Source of the DNA: Isoetes taiwanensis
Lineage: Eukaryota; Streptophyta; Lycopodiopsida; Isoetales; Isoetaceae
Length of the DNA: 64,000 bases
Assembly (NCBI GenBank): GCA_021234155.1
Contig: JAJEKV010000003.1
Span: 29,185,166 to 29,249,165 of the forward strand
Direction of reading: 5' to 3'
Position numbers and translations under genes: made by a program. Below, piece by piece: positions 33,355 to 42,702 of this stretch. The notes under the pieces were generated by a model that was not told the DNA's origin, searched no databases, and worked only from the letters and a program-made list of their open reading frames with translations. How positions within the stretch are numbered: position 1 is the stretch's first letter; every line of letters begins with the position of its first letter.

Positions 33355-34610
33355 ATGGCCCGAACCAAACAGACCGCAAGGAAGCGTCGCCCAGGCGAAA
33401 CCACCAGCCGCCAACCGGAGACGCAGAGATCATTCGGAAGATGCTTCGTGAGAGGCTCGCAAGAGGGGGTCGTTCGCCTTCGGACGAAGAGCAAGACACC
33501 TCCGATTTGATCGATGTCTTCAACCAGCAGGTGGAGGGGGACGAGGCCACATCACCAAACTCCATGGACGACGAGACGAGGGAGGTGTATGAGGAAATAG
33601 AGCGGGAGATCCGGCAGCAGGAACAAGCAGACCATTCAGACGCACCCACGGAGATCCTCGAGCAGGATGAGCAAGTGACAGGTCTGGAGCCAGCGGAGGT
33701 AGCAGACCTTAGAAGATTCATCAGGAAGTACGAGCGCCGGCAGAAGAGAAGGGAAGACAAAAAGAGGAAAAGGAAGGAAGAGGAACAAAGCGCAGCAGAA
33801 GAAAAGAAGAAAGCGAAAGGGAAGTTCGTGGCTGGCGTAAGGAGAACAAAGGACTGCCCGCCAAGGAAGAGGCCGAACCCCAACATTATTATCAAGGAGC
33901 GGCAACCTGACGAACCCCCAAACCCTTCCGACGACTCTTCTGATGAGGACTTCAACCCTAACGCTGCAGGTGGAAGCTCTTCCAAGCACCCAGGCGACGA
34001 GCAGGAAGTACCTGAGCAGCCGGCACCTGAGCAACCCCAGCAAGACCAAGTGCAGAAGCCCCCTGAATACCCGGCATGGGATAGAAAGAAGCAACCACGA
34101 CCTGCCCGGGAAGCCTACGTCACCGACAGGGTGAAGATTTACGAGAGGAAGATGAGAGAGCACGGGGCCTACATGAAGAAATGGGAGGCCTATAACAAAT
34201 ATTATGAAGAAAACAGAGTTAAGTTCATCGAGGGAGGGCGACCAACGAAGCAGCAAACCTTAAGGCCGCCACCACCGAAGCCCAAGGTTCCCAAGCCGCC
34301 ACCCAGGAAGAAAGCGGATAGGAAGGAGGTGGAGAGAAGAGCGTTAAGGGAGATTAGACACTTCCAGCGCAGCTTCGGTCTCCTAATTCCCCGTGCCCCC
34401 TTCGCTCGGTTGGTGCGTGAAGTTATGCAGGCCTATAGAACAGACTTTAGAGTCACGGACGAGGCGCTGCTGGCAATGCAAGAGGCGGCTGAGGCAAAGA
34501 TAGTGCAACATTTTGAAGATTCAACAGCCTGCACTATCCACGCCAAGCGGGTAACCTTAATGCGACAAGACATGAGTCTTGCGACCCGCATTAAGGGAGA
34601 ACGCCCTTAG
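33355..34610 (+). CDS. Histone H3-like fusion protein encoded by the retrotransposon
   Basis: The ATG at 33355 opens [10 protein letters not shown], the first nine residues of the H3 tail including K4 and K9, then RRPGETT. That frame ends at 33510. The main frame (open 33342-34610; first ATG 33441, 389 codons) carries the rest, so one base is out of register between 33388 and 33440. From the 33441 Met: acidic 14-90, basic 99-129 (NLS-like [11 protein letters not shown]), Pro/Glu-rich 155-220, Tyr/Lys-rich 226-262, Pro-rich 272-290, H3 fold 301-389. The fold runs from [11 protein letters not shown] to RIKGERP and aligns without gaps to H3 residues 47-135, about 51 of 89 identical by my hand alignment from memory. 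It should pair with H4. Canonical H3 is about 136 residues, so roughly 300 residues replace H3 residues 10-46. Confidence 0.92.
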
Positions 34611-34757
34611 AAACTTTTGTTGTAAATAATTAAAAATTTTGTAATATAGAGCAATTTTGTGTACCTTGATGACATAAACTTGAGTAATTAGAGCAAATTA
34701 ATAAGTTTTAGCTTTTATTTCAGTGAAATAGGACATTTGGGAGCCGAGAGACATGAT
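34611..34757 (+). other. AT-rich 3' region of the H3-like gene
   Basis: After the TAG come TTGTTGTAAATAATTAAAA and AATATAGAGC, AT-rich words typical of plant polyadenylation regions. This would allow the H3-like gene to end its own transcript before the second cassette. Confidence 0.4.
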
Positions 34758-35023
34758 GTCTCACAGCTCGCGCCTCGTCGCGAAACAAAAAGTTAGGATT
34801 GAAGCGAGGCGCAAGCTGTGAGACCTCGCCCAAACTTGACCAAAACAGCTCCAAATCAACCAAATAAGGGGTCGATTCTGCCTAATTTGATGAGCCCATC
34901 ACCCTTACACCATTAGTTTACCCAAGTTGGACATCTTTGATCGAAATGAGACTGATGTCTCACAGCTCGCGCCTGGTCGCAAAACAAAAAGTTAGTTTTG
35001 AAGCGAGGCGCAAGCTGTGAGAC
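34758..35023 (+). repeat. Hairpin-unit pair upstream of the second accessory gene
   Basis: Unit 1 (34758-34824) pairs GTCTCACAGCTCGCGCCTCG with CGAGGCGCAAGCTGTGAGAC, 19 of 20 positions, around a 27-nt loop. Unit 2 (34957-35023) has the same arms and loop word AACAAAAAGTTAG. Right-arm spacing is 199 bp, close to the 190 bp of the first pair. Confidence 0.92.
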
Positions 35024-35212
35024 CTCTTACCAATTCTTCACCAGGACTTGTCAAAGTCACCTTCAACCTACCGCATAGCATCTCTTAGGTAATCTAGCCT
35101 TGTTCAAGCATCTCATATAGTCCTCAAACTCCTATTTTGACCTCAGATAAGTAGAATTACCCAATCCTAGGAAATTTTCAAGTCATCCAAAAATTAGGGT
35201 TTCCCCCTTTTC

Positions 35213-35220
35213 TATAAATA
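35213..35220 (+). promoter_or_regulatory. Internal TATA box of the second accessory gene
   Basis: TATAAATA is followed by CACCCTACAAATCTGCTCC and TTCCCAACTCCCTGAGGCG, clearly related to the leader downstream of the TATA box at 33246. The next ATGs are at 35335 and 35354. Confidence 0.65.
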
Positions 35221-35334
35221 CACCCGTCACTTCTCACATAGCACCCTACAAATCTGCTCCTGCCCTTCTAGCCGATTTCCCAACTCCCTGAGGCGCTATT
35301 GCAACCGTTTGTTACCTTCTTCTGCAATTAATCA

Positions 35335-36888
35335 ATGGCAACCGATTTCGGAGATGGTGCAGCGCCCGGCCATGCTCATCTTCTTTGAGGCCGACGTCGA
35401 CCAAATCTTCAGATTTTCAGGAAGGAGGTAGGCGTCCAAGCAACCTTGCACGCGACCCGACTTATAGTAGAGTCTTGGTGAGTTCCAAGCTAGGGTAGAA
35501 CCAGCGCTAGTGCAACTCCCCCCTTGTGTAGGATATTTTGTTCCTAGACAGTCCCTGCAGGCGGCATTAGACGATGTCCCGAACATCGCCAAATACCTCA
35601 CAAACAAAGCGCACCGCACACCTGAGCCAATGGTCCTAACTGTCAACAGGACCAAGTACTTCTCTTTCAACACTGCCCTGGCAATCTTTCTCACCCACCG
35701 TGCCGAGAACATTGTGGGGGAAACCTCTATTCCCCCCATGGACGTGGATCCATTAGCCGTAGCAGCAGAACAACGGCTCCTCACACGATATGAACAGGGC
35801 GGGGAAGGAAGGAAGAAGACTTCGGATGAACAGAACCGAGGAGGAGGAAGAGACGATGTTGAGCTCGACCCAGCCGAGGAGCAAAAGCGACAAGCGAGCG
35901 GGAGTGGCAAGACTTCGAAAGAAGCCGGCAGACTCTCAGAGTCGCGCCACCCCTCGGGTTAGGCATCACAAGCCTAGCTCCCATTATAATCGAAGGTGAG
36001 GAGTTTCTGCTCCTAAGCGACATTCAAAACCTCCCGAGTCGCGTGGGAAAGGGAGTACTGAATCCGAAGAGTTGCTGCACCAACTCCGAAGAAGGACTTG
36101 GGCGACTTCATCGTCCGAGGAGAGTCGACTTTCCCCTCCAAGTAAGGGGAAGCCCACACTTACAGGGAGAGTTTACCTCCACGACATCCAAGCCTACAAC
36201 AATATCCGGGCGCATTATGGAGGCGGACAAAGGCGCCCTGAGAACAAGCTACCGACGGAGGAAGAGTTCCTTGCTCTTCAGGAACAGATGGGGATCCGCT
36301 ATGCGACCTCAAACATCCTAACGGAAAGCTCATCCGCAGCACCTCCCCGGGATAGGACAGGCGAATTCGACCTCAGGAGGGCTTCAGCAACAGTCAAGGA
36401 CTACAGGGAGCTCACCACGGTGGAGGTTGATGATTTGAGGGCGCATACCGTAGCTGATACCGAAAGTGGCCGAGGACCCGTCTCGCAACGACAGGTCACT
36501 ACGCTATTACCTGCCACTGCTGATGGATGGAAGAATAGCGGTTATCCACCGCAAGTTCACCCCCAGAGGCGAGGAAGGAGTATCGTTGCTGATTGCACTC
36601 TCAGGATTCGGCCGGCATGCACGGCTACCCCTTAACACCGAGTATGCAATCCTGGTGAAAAGAGCGGTAGCACTCGACGTCTTCGACTTCGCCATACCTT
36701 ACAGGCGGCAGGCAAGACTGTCAGTGACAGCAGCTTATACCTCCCACCGCAGAATAGAAGATTTAGCAAGAGCATTACAGGGTGGATCTCCAGCCAATGT
36801 CCTTAGGAACTTGGGCCATTCAGTGGGAACAGCCCAAGTGAAAAAGTTCTTGGAGGATAATCCATCTTACCGGCATCAACAGAAGTGA
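35335..36888 (+). pseudogene. Second accessory gene, broken, product unrecognised
   Basis: Coding pieces in changing frames run from ATG 35335/35354 to a TGA at 36886. An early piece reads MVQRPAMLIFFEADVDQIFR. The frame 35471-35962 contains YFVPRQSLQAALDDVPNIAK and TKYFSFNTALAIFLTHRAEN, then a charged tail. 36060-36500 has a Ser/Pro-rich part, YLHDIQAYNNIRAHYGGG and LPTEEEFLALQEQMG. 36466-36888 has AILVKRAVALDVFDFAIPYR and a C-terminal RIEDLARALQGGSPANVLRN. I see no histone fold, enzyme motif, zinc knuckle or membrane segment. Its promoter cassette duplicates that of the H3-like gene. It could be a chromatin partner, a gag-related protein or something new, and no choice can be made from sequence alone. 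Confidence 0.6.
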
Positions 36889-37056
36889 TTAGCAGTAGTT
36901 GCAAGTTCTTGTATTAGTGTAATATAAAATATAAATATAACATTCTCTTGCACTATAAATGTTTTGTTGATATATTTTGTGTCCCCTCAACCATGCCAAC
37001 AAACATAAATAATGCAAGAAAGCAAGGAAAACTAACCATGTAGATATGAACCACTT

Positions 37057-37960
37057 GTGTATGCAGCTAGAGGCCTGAGCGCAGGAGAACGACAACTGCG
37101 GGAACTTACAGGGGAACAGAGCCCGCCCAGGCCACGCCCGGCAAGGAACCTGCTTGAAGAATTTGGACAAATGACCCCAGAAGAAGAAATATCGCAAATG
37201 AGGACGGACCTCGAGCAGATAAAGGCTTTGCTAGCCGCACAAGCAGGAGCAGGTTCGGTGGGTAATGCTCAACTGCCGCAAGCATCAGCTCGGAGAACAG
37301 GAAGAGACAAGAAGAGGAGCAAGAGAGGAAGGTCCCCCAGCTCGGACTCCTCCGACTCAAGCTCAGATTCAGACTCCGATTCTGAGGAAGAAGAAGAGCA
37401 GAACCAAGTCCGAGCAGACGAAAGGCAGAGGAACCACCCGGAGGGACGACAAAGGGACACAAGAACCTCTGACTACCAGAAGAAAGTAGACTCTGCATTG
37501 GGAAATGTTTGGAAGGCCAGGAAGCTCGAGCAATTCTCAGGCGAGAACAGGTCAGGCATGGAGGCAGAGGCTTGGCTTGACGAGATGAGCGAATACGGCA
37601 ATGCCTATGGTATGAAGGATAAGGATAAAGGCAGGGTGGCAACAGCGAACCTGAAGGGAGCAGCACGCATTTGGTGGAAGGGCTATGCCAAGGCTCATGG
37701 CTTAAGCGAGGGGATGCTTGCGGAGTTCAAGAAGTTTGCTAAAGCCTTCAAAGCGCCATTATGTTCCAAGAGAGCACAAGTCCAAAGATGATGCAAAGAA
37801 GTTCTACAAAGTTGCAAAGCAAGGCAACAAGTCGTCTGAGAAATACACGAGGAATTTATGAGGCTAAGGTCAGTATGTGCCAAAGTTAGGTGAGAAGCAT
37901 GCAATGGAAAGCTACATTGAAGGTCCGAATGAGGAGATCCGCAAGCTTGTAAGGGCAATA
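37057..37960 (+). pseudogene. gag: Gag (capsid) region of the LTR element
   Basis: The frame 37057-37791 opens after a GTATGCAG|CTAGAGG acceptor-like word. It has a coiled-coil-like segment (EEISQMRTDLEQIKALLAAQ), an SR/DSDSDSEEEEE low-complexity stretch, and a capsid-type core with KLEQFSGENRSGMEAEAWLD, YGMKDKDKGRVATANLKGAA and RIWWKGYAKAHG. These match the order of plant Ty3 gag. After 37791 the coding continues in other frames (KKFYKVAKQGNKSSEKYT, then IEGPNEEIRKLVRAIN near 37915-37965). A possible zinc knuckle start (CHEC, then GRLGHF in a shifted frame) lies at 38316-38375. Gag builds the virus-like particle. This copy is frame-broken. Confidence 0.75.
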
Positions 37961-38429
37961 AACCCCTAGAACAAGATCTAAGGAGCGAGTCCAAGGCAAT
38001 AAGTTTGCAAGGAACAGGACCTCGAGAATAGCGGCGAGGCGCTAGCAGATATTACAAGATAAAGGCAAGGCAAAGGCGTGGCGGTTTCGAGCGAGAACAG
38101 CCAGCCCGACCGGCTAGAGCCCCATATAGTGGCAATCAAGGGAAGCGGCGGAGAAGAAGCGGTATCTTTCAAAGACAAACAGAAGGGTCAAACTACTCCA
38201 AAGCCGCATGCGATCCTTTCTGCAGGCCATGCCCAAGGAGAAAAGACAGGAGTGCATAGAAAAGCAACTTTGCTTGGTGTTTCCAGCCGGGCCATAGGAC
38301 GTGAACCGCCCATATGTCATGAGTGCAGCTAGCAGAGTTGGGAGATTGGGACACTTTGATCGTAGCGACGGGCGAGGAGGCCCGCGACTACATTCAGGGT
38401 GAGTGTCATATTTTGCCGCAATAGATCTG

Positions 38430-38880
38430 AGCAAGCGAGAGAGCCATAAAGTAATTTCCACGATTGGGGAAAGGCCAAGGCCAAGTCATTTATAGTCCCG
38501 ATAGATTCGGAAGTAGCCATAACTTTGCATCTCCCGTAATGGTTCAAATGTTGAAGTTGAAACCATTAAAGTCAAAGCCAAGGCCCGTTGTCTTAGCAAG
38601 TGGAGCAGTAAGGCAGACGGCAGGTAAAAGAATCAACTTTGACATCGACTTGCCGGGGATTAAGATCCAGATGGGGGCGGAGGTAATGGGCATCGGCAAA
38701 TATGACTTGATAATAGGTATGGAGTACCTTGGACCAGCAGGGGCCATTATTGATTGTGGAAAGCGGAAGGTGACCTTCCCAGCACCCGACGGCAAGATCA
38801 TTGAGATAACAGGTAAAGAAGTTGTTCCCATCATGCAGTGTATGTCTTCTAAACGACTGTTCAAGTGCTTCAAGAGTGAG
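38430..38880 (+). pseudogene. pol: Aspartic protease region
   Basis: The catalytic D-S-G-(S) motif is split: IDS is read in one frame and GSSHNFA in another at about 38500-38526, a one-base break exactly at the active site. The following frame has KPRPVVLASGAVRQTAGKR and the flap/core strand YDLIIGMEYL with IIDCGKRKVTF, typical of Ty3 retropepsins (usually DxILGMDWL). The enzyme would cut the polyprotein. This copy could not make an active protease as it stands. Confidence 0.8.
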
Positions 38881-38899
38881 CAAGTGGCATACATTTTCA

Positions 38900-39818
38900 A
38901 GCTTGAGATTAGTGAGCCGGAATCCGAAGGAAGCAAAGAAGACAAGATGCTCAGCAAGTTGCCGAGGCAAATAGCTAAGTTGATCACGGAGTTCCACGAT
39001 CTCTTTCCAGATGAGATCAAACAGCTCCCTCCTTATAGAGGAGTCGAGTGCGAGATAGCACTCGAACCGAACAAAAGCCAACAAGCAAGGCTCCATATAG
39101 AATGACAACGCAGGAGTTGCCGGAGCCGAAGAAGCGATTCGCGAGAGCCGCCGACCTAGGTTTCATTAGACCTAGTGTCTCGCCGTTTGGAGCGCCCATT
39201 CTTTTTGTCAAGAAGAAGGATGGATCTTTGAGGATGTGCATAGACTATAGACAGTTGAATAAGCACACCATTAAGAACAAGTATGCGCTTCCAAGATCGG
39301 ACGACTTGATGGATCAGCTTCAAGGAGCAAAGATCTTCTCCAAAATCGACTTAAAGGTCGGGTTACCATCGATACGGATAAAGGAGGAGGATATCCACAA
39401 GACCGCCTTCGTGACGCCATATGGGCATTATGAGTTCCGCGGTGATGCCTTTCGCTTATCAAATGCCCCCGCAACGTTCATGAGGCTCATGAACGATATC
39501 TTCAGGGAGTTCCTGGACACCTTTGTGATTGTTTTCTTTGATGACATTTTGGTGTATAGCAGATCCCTTGAAGAGCACGTGCAACACTTGAGAAGGGTGC
39601 TAGAGAAGTTGAAGAGGCACCAGTTGTACGCCAAGTTGTCGGTGCCACTACGCGAGAAAAAGGTGGAGTATCTAGGTCATGTGATCTCAGCGGGCATCTC
39701 AACAGACCCCGCCAAGATTGAGGCAAGTGATCCGATTGGTCGGCGAAAAAAATGTGCACGAGGTCGGAAGTTTTCTGGCCTAGCGGGTACTACAGAAGTT
39801 CGTGAAGAACTTTGCTAA
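38900..39818 (+). pseudogene. pol: Reverse transcriptase domain
   Basis: The frame 38464-39105 leads in with [20 protein letters not shown]. The frame 39048-39818 holds the core: [20 protein letters not shown] with [16 protein letters not shown] (first catalytic Asp), [15 protein letters not shown] (a variant of the usual MPFGLTNAPATF), and [15 protein letters not shown] with the two catalytic Asp residues, then YLGHVIS. It is a Ty3-type RT that copies element RNA. Overlap of the two frames around 39048-39105 marks a frame change. The catalytic residues themselves are intact. Confidence 0.92.
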
Positions 39819-39829
39819 GATAGCAGCCC

Positions 39830-40330
39830 CAATAATGTGACGGACGACGAGGGGCGAGAAGGTGAAAGATTGGGTAGAGCATTGGCACAAGAAAGCCCAA
39901 AAGGGGTTTGAATTGTTGAAGGAAGCTTTAACAACAGCCCGATCTTAACCTGCCGGACCCGAGAAAGATAAGCTTGTAACAAACGATCACGAGTAAGATA
40001 GCTACAGTGCGGTGCTTATGCAAGAAGAGCGTGTGGTAGCGTATGATTCCGAAAAGATGAACGACGCCGAGACGCCGCTACCCAACGCACGATCGGGGAA
40101 TTGCTTGCGGTTGTCGGGGCATTAAGAATATGGAGGCACTATCTCTTGGGAAGGAAGTTCCAATTGGATCACCACCATCGAGCCTCAATATGTATTCACG
40201 CAACCACACCCTCAATCCGGAGGCGTGAGATGGATGGAGTTCCTCGAAGAATATGACTTTGATATAGTCTACAAGCCGGGGAAGCTCAATGTGGTAGCAG
40301 ATGCGCTTTCAAGGCATCCCCGACAACTAG
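39830..40330 (+). pseudogene. pol: RNase H domain
   Basis: Pieces in several frames include DSYSAVLMQEERVVAYDSEK (about 39995-40055), a decayed RTDHHS-type region near 40160, and the end RWMEFLEEYDFDIVYKPGKL followed by NVVADALSRHP (40228-40320). This is the usual Ty3 RNase H, which removes the RNA strand after copying. A TAA precedes DSYSAV and frames change at least twice, so it is inactive in this copy. Confidence 0.8.
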
Positions 40331-40339
40331 AGTGCATTG

Positions 40340-41570
40340 CAACGCAATTTCGACGCTCTCCAAATGACTTTGGCAAGAAGATTGAAGAGTCCTTGCCAAC
40401 GGATGTGGATTTCGTGGGAAGTATGGGCAAGCCTCTCTAAGGAGGCTAGAAATCAGATAAAGAGCGGGAGGCCTTCAAGCATTATAAGAAGGAAGGCAAC
40501 CTGTTATACCATAAGAACAAGTTGTGCGTGCAGAATCATCAGTGTAAGGAAGTTGATCCTCCACGCGACCGCTGCAACACCCAATAGCCTGGCCATCGCG
40601 GGATTCATGAAAACATATTTCAAAGTCGCAGCAGCTATTATTGGCCGAGAATGAAGAAGCAAATAGCTTCGCTACATCAAGGAATGTCGGCTATGCCCGG
40701 ACGAAGCGAGGCAGCTTCAATTCCAGGGGCATTAGAGCCATTAGCGGTGCCAAACGCTAAGTGGGAGGTCATCAAAGATGGATTTCATCCGCGGGACTTC
40801 CAAGAACGGCGAGAGGCAAGGATGCCTTAATGGTAGTGGTCGACAAGTTGTCGAAGATGGCACATTTTGTGCCTTGCGGGACCACGCATACAGCTATGGA
40901 TACAAACAAAGCTCTTCACCAAAGAGATCTTCGAGGCTTCATGGCATGCCAAGGGAGATTATCTCCGACGAGATCCGAAGTTCATGAGTGCCTTTTGGCA
41001 AGACCTCTTTGCGGCGATTCAGACCAAGCTATCCATGAGCACGGTATCATCCTCGGACGCGGGATGGCGGACGGAGCGGACCAACAGATCTTAGAAGACA
41101 TGCTCAAAACTATGTGCGGAATAAGCAAAGTATGTGGGAAGAATTCATTCACTTGGTGGAGTTTGCATACAATAGCACCAAGCGTGAATCGTCCCAAATG
41201 TCGCCATTTATGATCAATTATGGCTATCGATTGCCTAACTCGGCACACTTGGCACAACCCCGTGTCAAAAGTAGAAGTTTCGCGGCCAGATGTTGGCCGA
41301 TATCGCGGCTTCGTTAGAAGAAGTTCGAGGTTATCGCTAGCGGCAAGAAGTCGTCCGAAGAGCATCGCCGACAAGCATCGAACGGTCGAGAGAGTTCAAA
41401 GTTGGAGATGATGTATGGCTCAAGATAAAGGTGAAGCGGCTAAGCTTCGATTGGCAATTGCAAGAAGCTTGCTCCAAGGTGGGCTGGACCCTTCGTAATA
41501 ATCAAGAGAGTAGGTAATCAATCCTACAAGTTGGAATTGCCCCGGACACCTAAAGATTCATAAGGTCTTC
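40340..41570 (+). pseudogene. pol: Integrase (zinc-binding, DDE core, GPY/F region)
   Basis: Fragments in order: a decayed HHCC zinc-binding region (about 40590-40700), MDFI and [20 protein letters not shown] (first Asp, 40775-40870), [20 protein letters not shown] (second Asp, about 40960-41015), LEDMLKT with [17 protein letters not shown] (41085-41185), and [10 protein letters not shown]. The C-terminal part contains a GPY/F-like PRWAGPFVIIKRVGNQSYKL-type stretch spread over two frames (41465-41535) and KVFHVSLLKKH. Integrase inserts the DNA copy. Frame changes occur every 100-200 bp. Confidence 0.82.
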
Positions 41571-41640
41571 CACGTGAGTTTGTTGAAGAAGCATACTCCA
41601 AATCCAGACGAAGTCTTGGACACTCCAACGTTGTTGGAAA

Positions 41641-41877
41641 TGACGGAGGAGCAGCTGGAAATAGTTCCAGAAATGATTCTTGATAAAGCTTTCAAGAAGA
41701 CAAGGAGGTCGAATTCCTCAATACTTGGTCAAGTGGAAACACTTGCCCGCTGGAAGACGCATGCGTGGGGTACTTAAGAAAGATTTAGTAAAGCAGTACC
41801 CACAATTTATGGAGCAATGGGACGGCAAGGTCATCTCCGAAGAAATCGGCTCAGGCATGTCGATTTGTGTAGGTTAA
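41641..41877 (+). pseudogene. Chromodomain at the integrase C-terminus
   Basis: After LEIVPEMILDKAFKKTRR the coding shifts frame and reads RIPQYLVKWKHLP, the YLVKWKG.P core of chromodomains, then after another shift the final VKQYPQFMEQW helix. Between them the expected acidic-Trp turn (A-x-W) is seen only in a third frame (HAWGT). Chromovirus chromodomains are known to guide integration to chromatin carrying methylated H3. Presence in the same element as an H3-tail sequence is notable. Three frames are needed to cover about 55 residues, so this copy is damaged. Confidence 0.65.
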
Positions 41878-41879
41878 TT

Positions 41880-42689
41880 CTTGTATAGATTAATCTACGC
41901 ATGCAACCTATGCTTGGTATGGGTCGCATGCGTTGTTACCGATGATGAGACCACTACGGTGATCTCTAGGGCGTGGTGTAATGTCAATGTAGGCATGACC
42001 GCGTTTCCGCTTGGGCGAGTGGAAGGTAGATTAGAAAGTCTACTTCTGTCCCACGGAAGTAGACGACCTCGAGAGAAAAGAGGTCATTAAGGAATGCATT
42101 GATAGGGAAAGCACCTTTAGCCCCATATATGCTTTGATAGGAGGAATCCATCCTTCACGCCCCCACGCGAGAAGGATATCCTCCACGCTGGGCAACTAGA
42201 GGTGTAGGCATGAGTGGCATATAGGCATATAGGCGCTGTCTCCACGGCCATTATGGAAGATTCATCCTCTTCCTACGCCGGGAGATTAGCCATGCATTCA
42301 TGTAGATAGGTGGGGTGGTCACCATATAACCAAAAATTTTAATTAATAATTAATGGTACTAACGTAGTGTCGACTGCCTACTGAGCCGATAAAAGCTCCC
42401 GGAGGGGCAAGGAGGTCGAGCTACGAAGACTTGCAACACAAATTTTGTTGGAATGTGTTGCAAGGAATCAAGGGTACCTCGAACGTTAATTTTAAAATTT
42501 TGATAAACTTAATAGTAATGTTAAGGGAATGTTGGAGTAATCTGTTAGTAATATTGTGAATTGACAAGTTATTTTATAATATAATAATGTGATAAAAGTA
42601 TTACCTTAAGGTAATCGTAATAAGCATGTAAGTGTTATAGTAATATATCGTATGCATCAGGTTGATTGCAGGTTAGGTAGCATCATTTC
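41880..42689 (+). other. Non-coding 3' internal region of the LTR element
   Basis: No ORF was recognised between the chromodomain and the purine tract. The last 350 bp are AT-rich. Nothing envelope-like is visible. Confidence 0.6.
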
Positions 42690-42702
42690 AAGGTGGGGAG
42701 AA
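42690..42702 (+). promoter_or_regulatory. Polypurine tract
   Basis: AAGGTGGGGAGAA directly precedes the 3' LTR start and would prime plus-strand synthesis. Confidence 0.9.

Noticed and set aside
33355-33387. Chance match to the H3 tail
   Set aside because: A ten-residue exact match at an ATG, upstream in the same gene as an H3 fold, is very unlikely by chance.
33287-34256. Minus-strand open frames of 232 and 206 aa over the H3-like gene
   Set aside because: They are the complement of a coding region and have Ser/Leu/Cys-rich composition without any domain. The plus strand carries the histone fold.
34341-34607. CENH3 (centromeric H3) identity
   Set aside because: Loop 1 has canonical length, the GER end and the ARTKQTARK tail are kept, and these are features of ordinary H3.
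35332-35910. Minus-strand 192-aa open frame
   Set aside because: It is a shadow of the second accessory gene and has no recognisable domain.
35335-36888. A second core histone (H2A, H2B or H4) in the neighbouring gene
   Set aside because: I compared the pieces by eye with the conserved blocks of the other core histones and saw no match.
41880-42689. Envelope-like gene at the 3' end of the LTR element
   Set aside because: No long frame, signal peptide or membrane segment is present.
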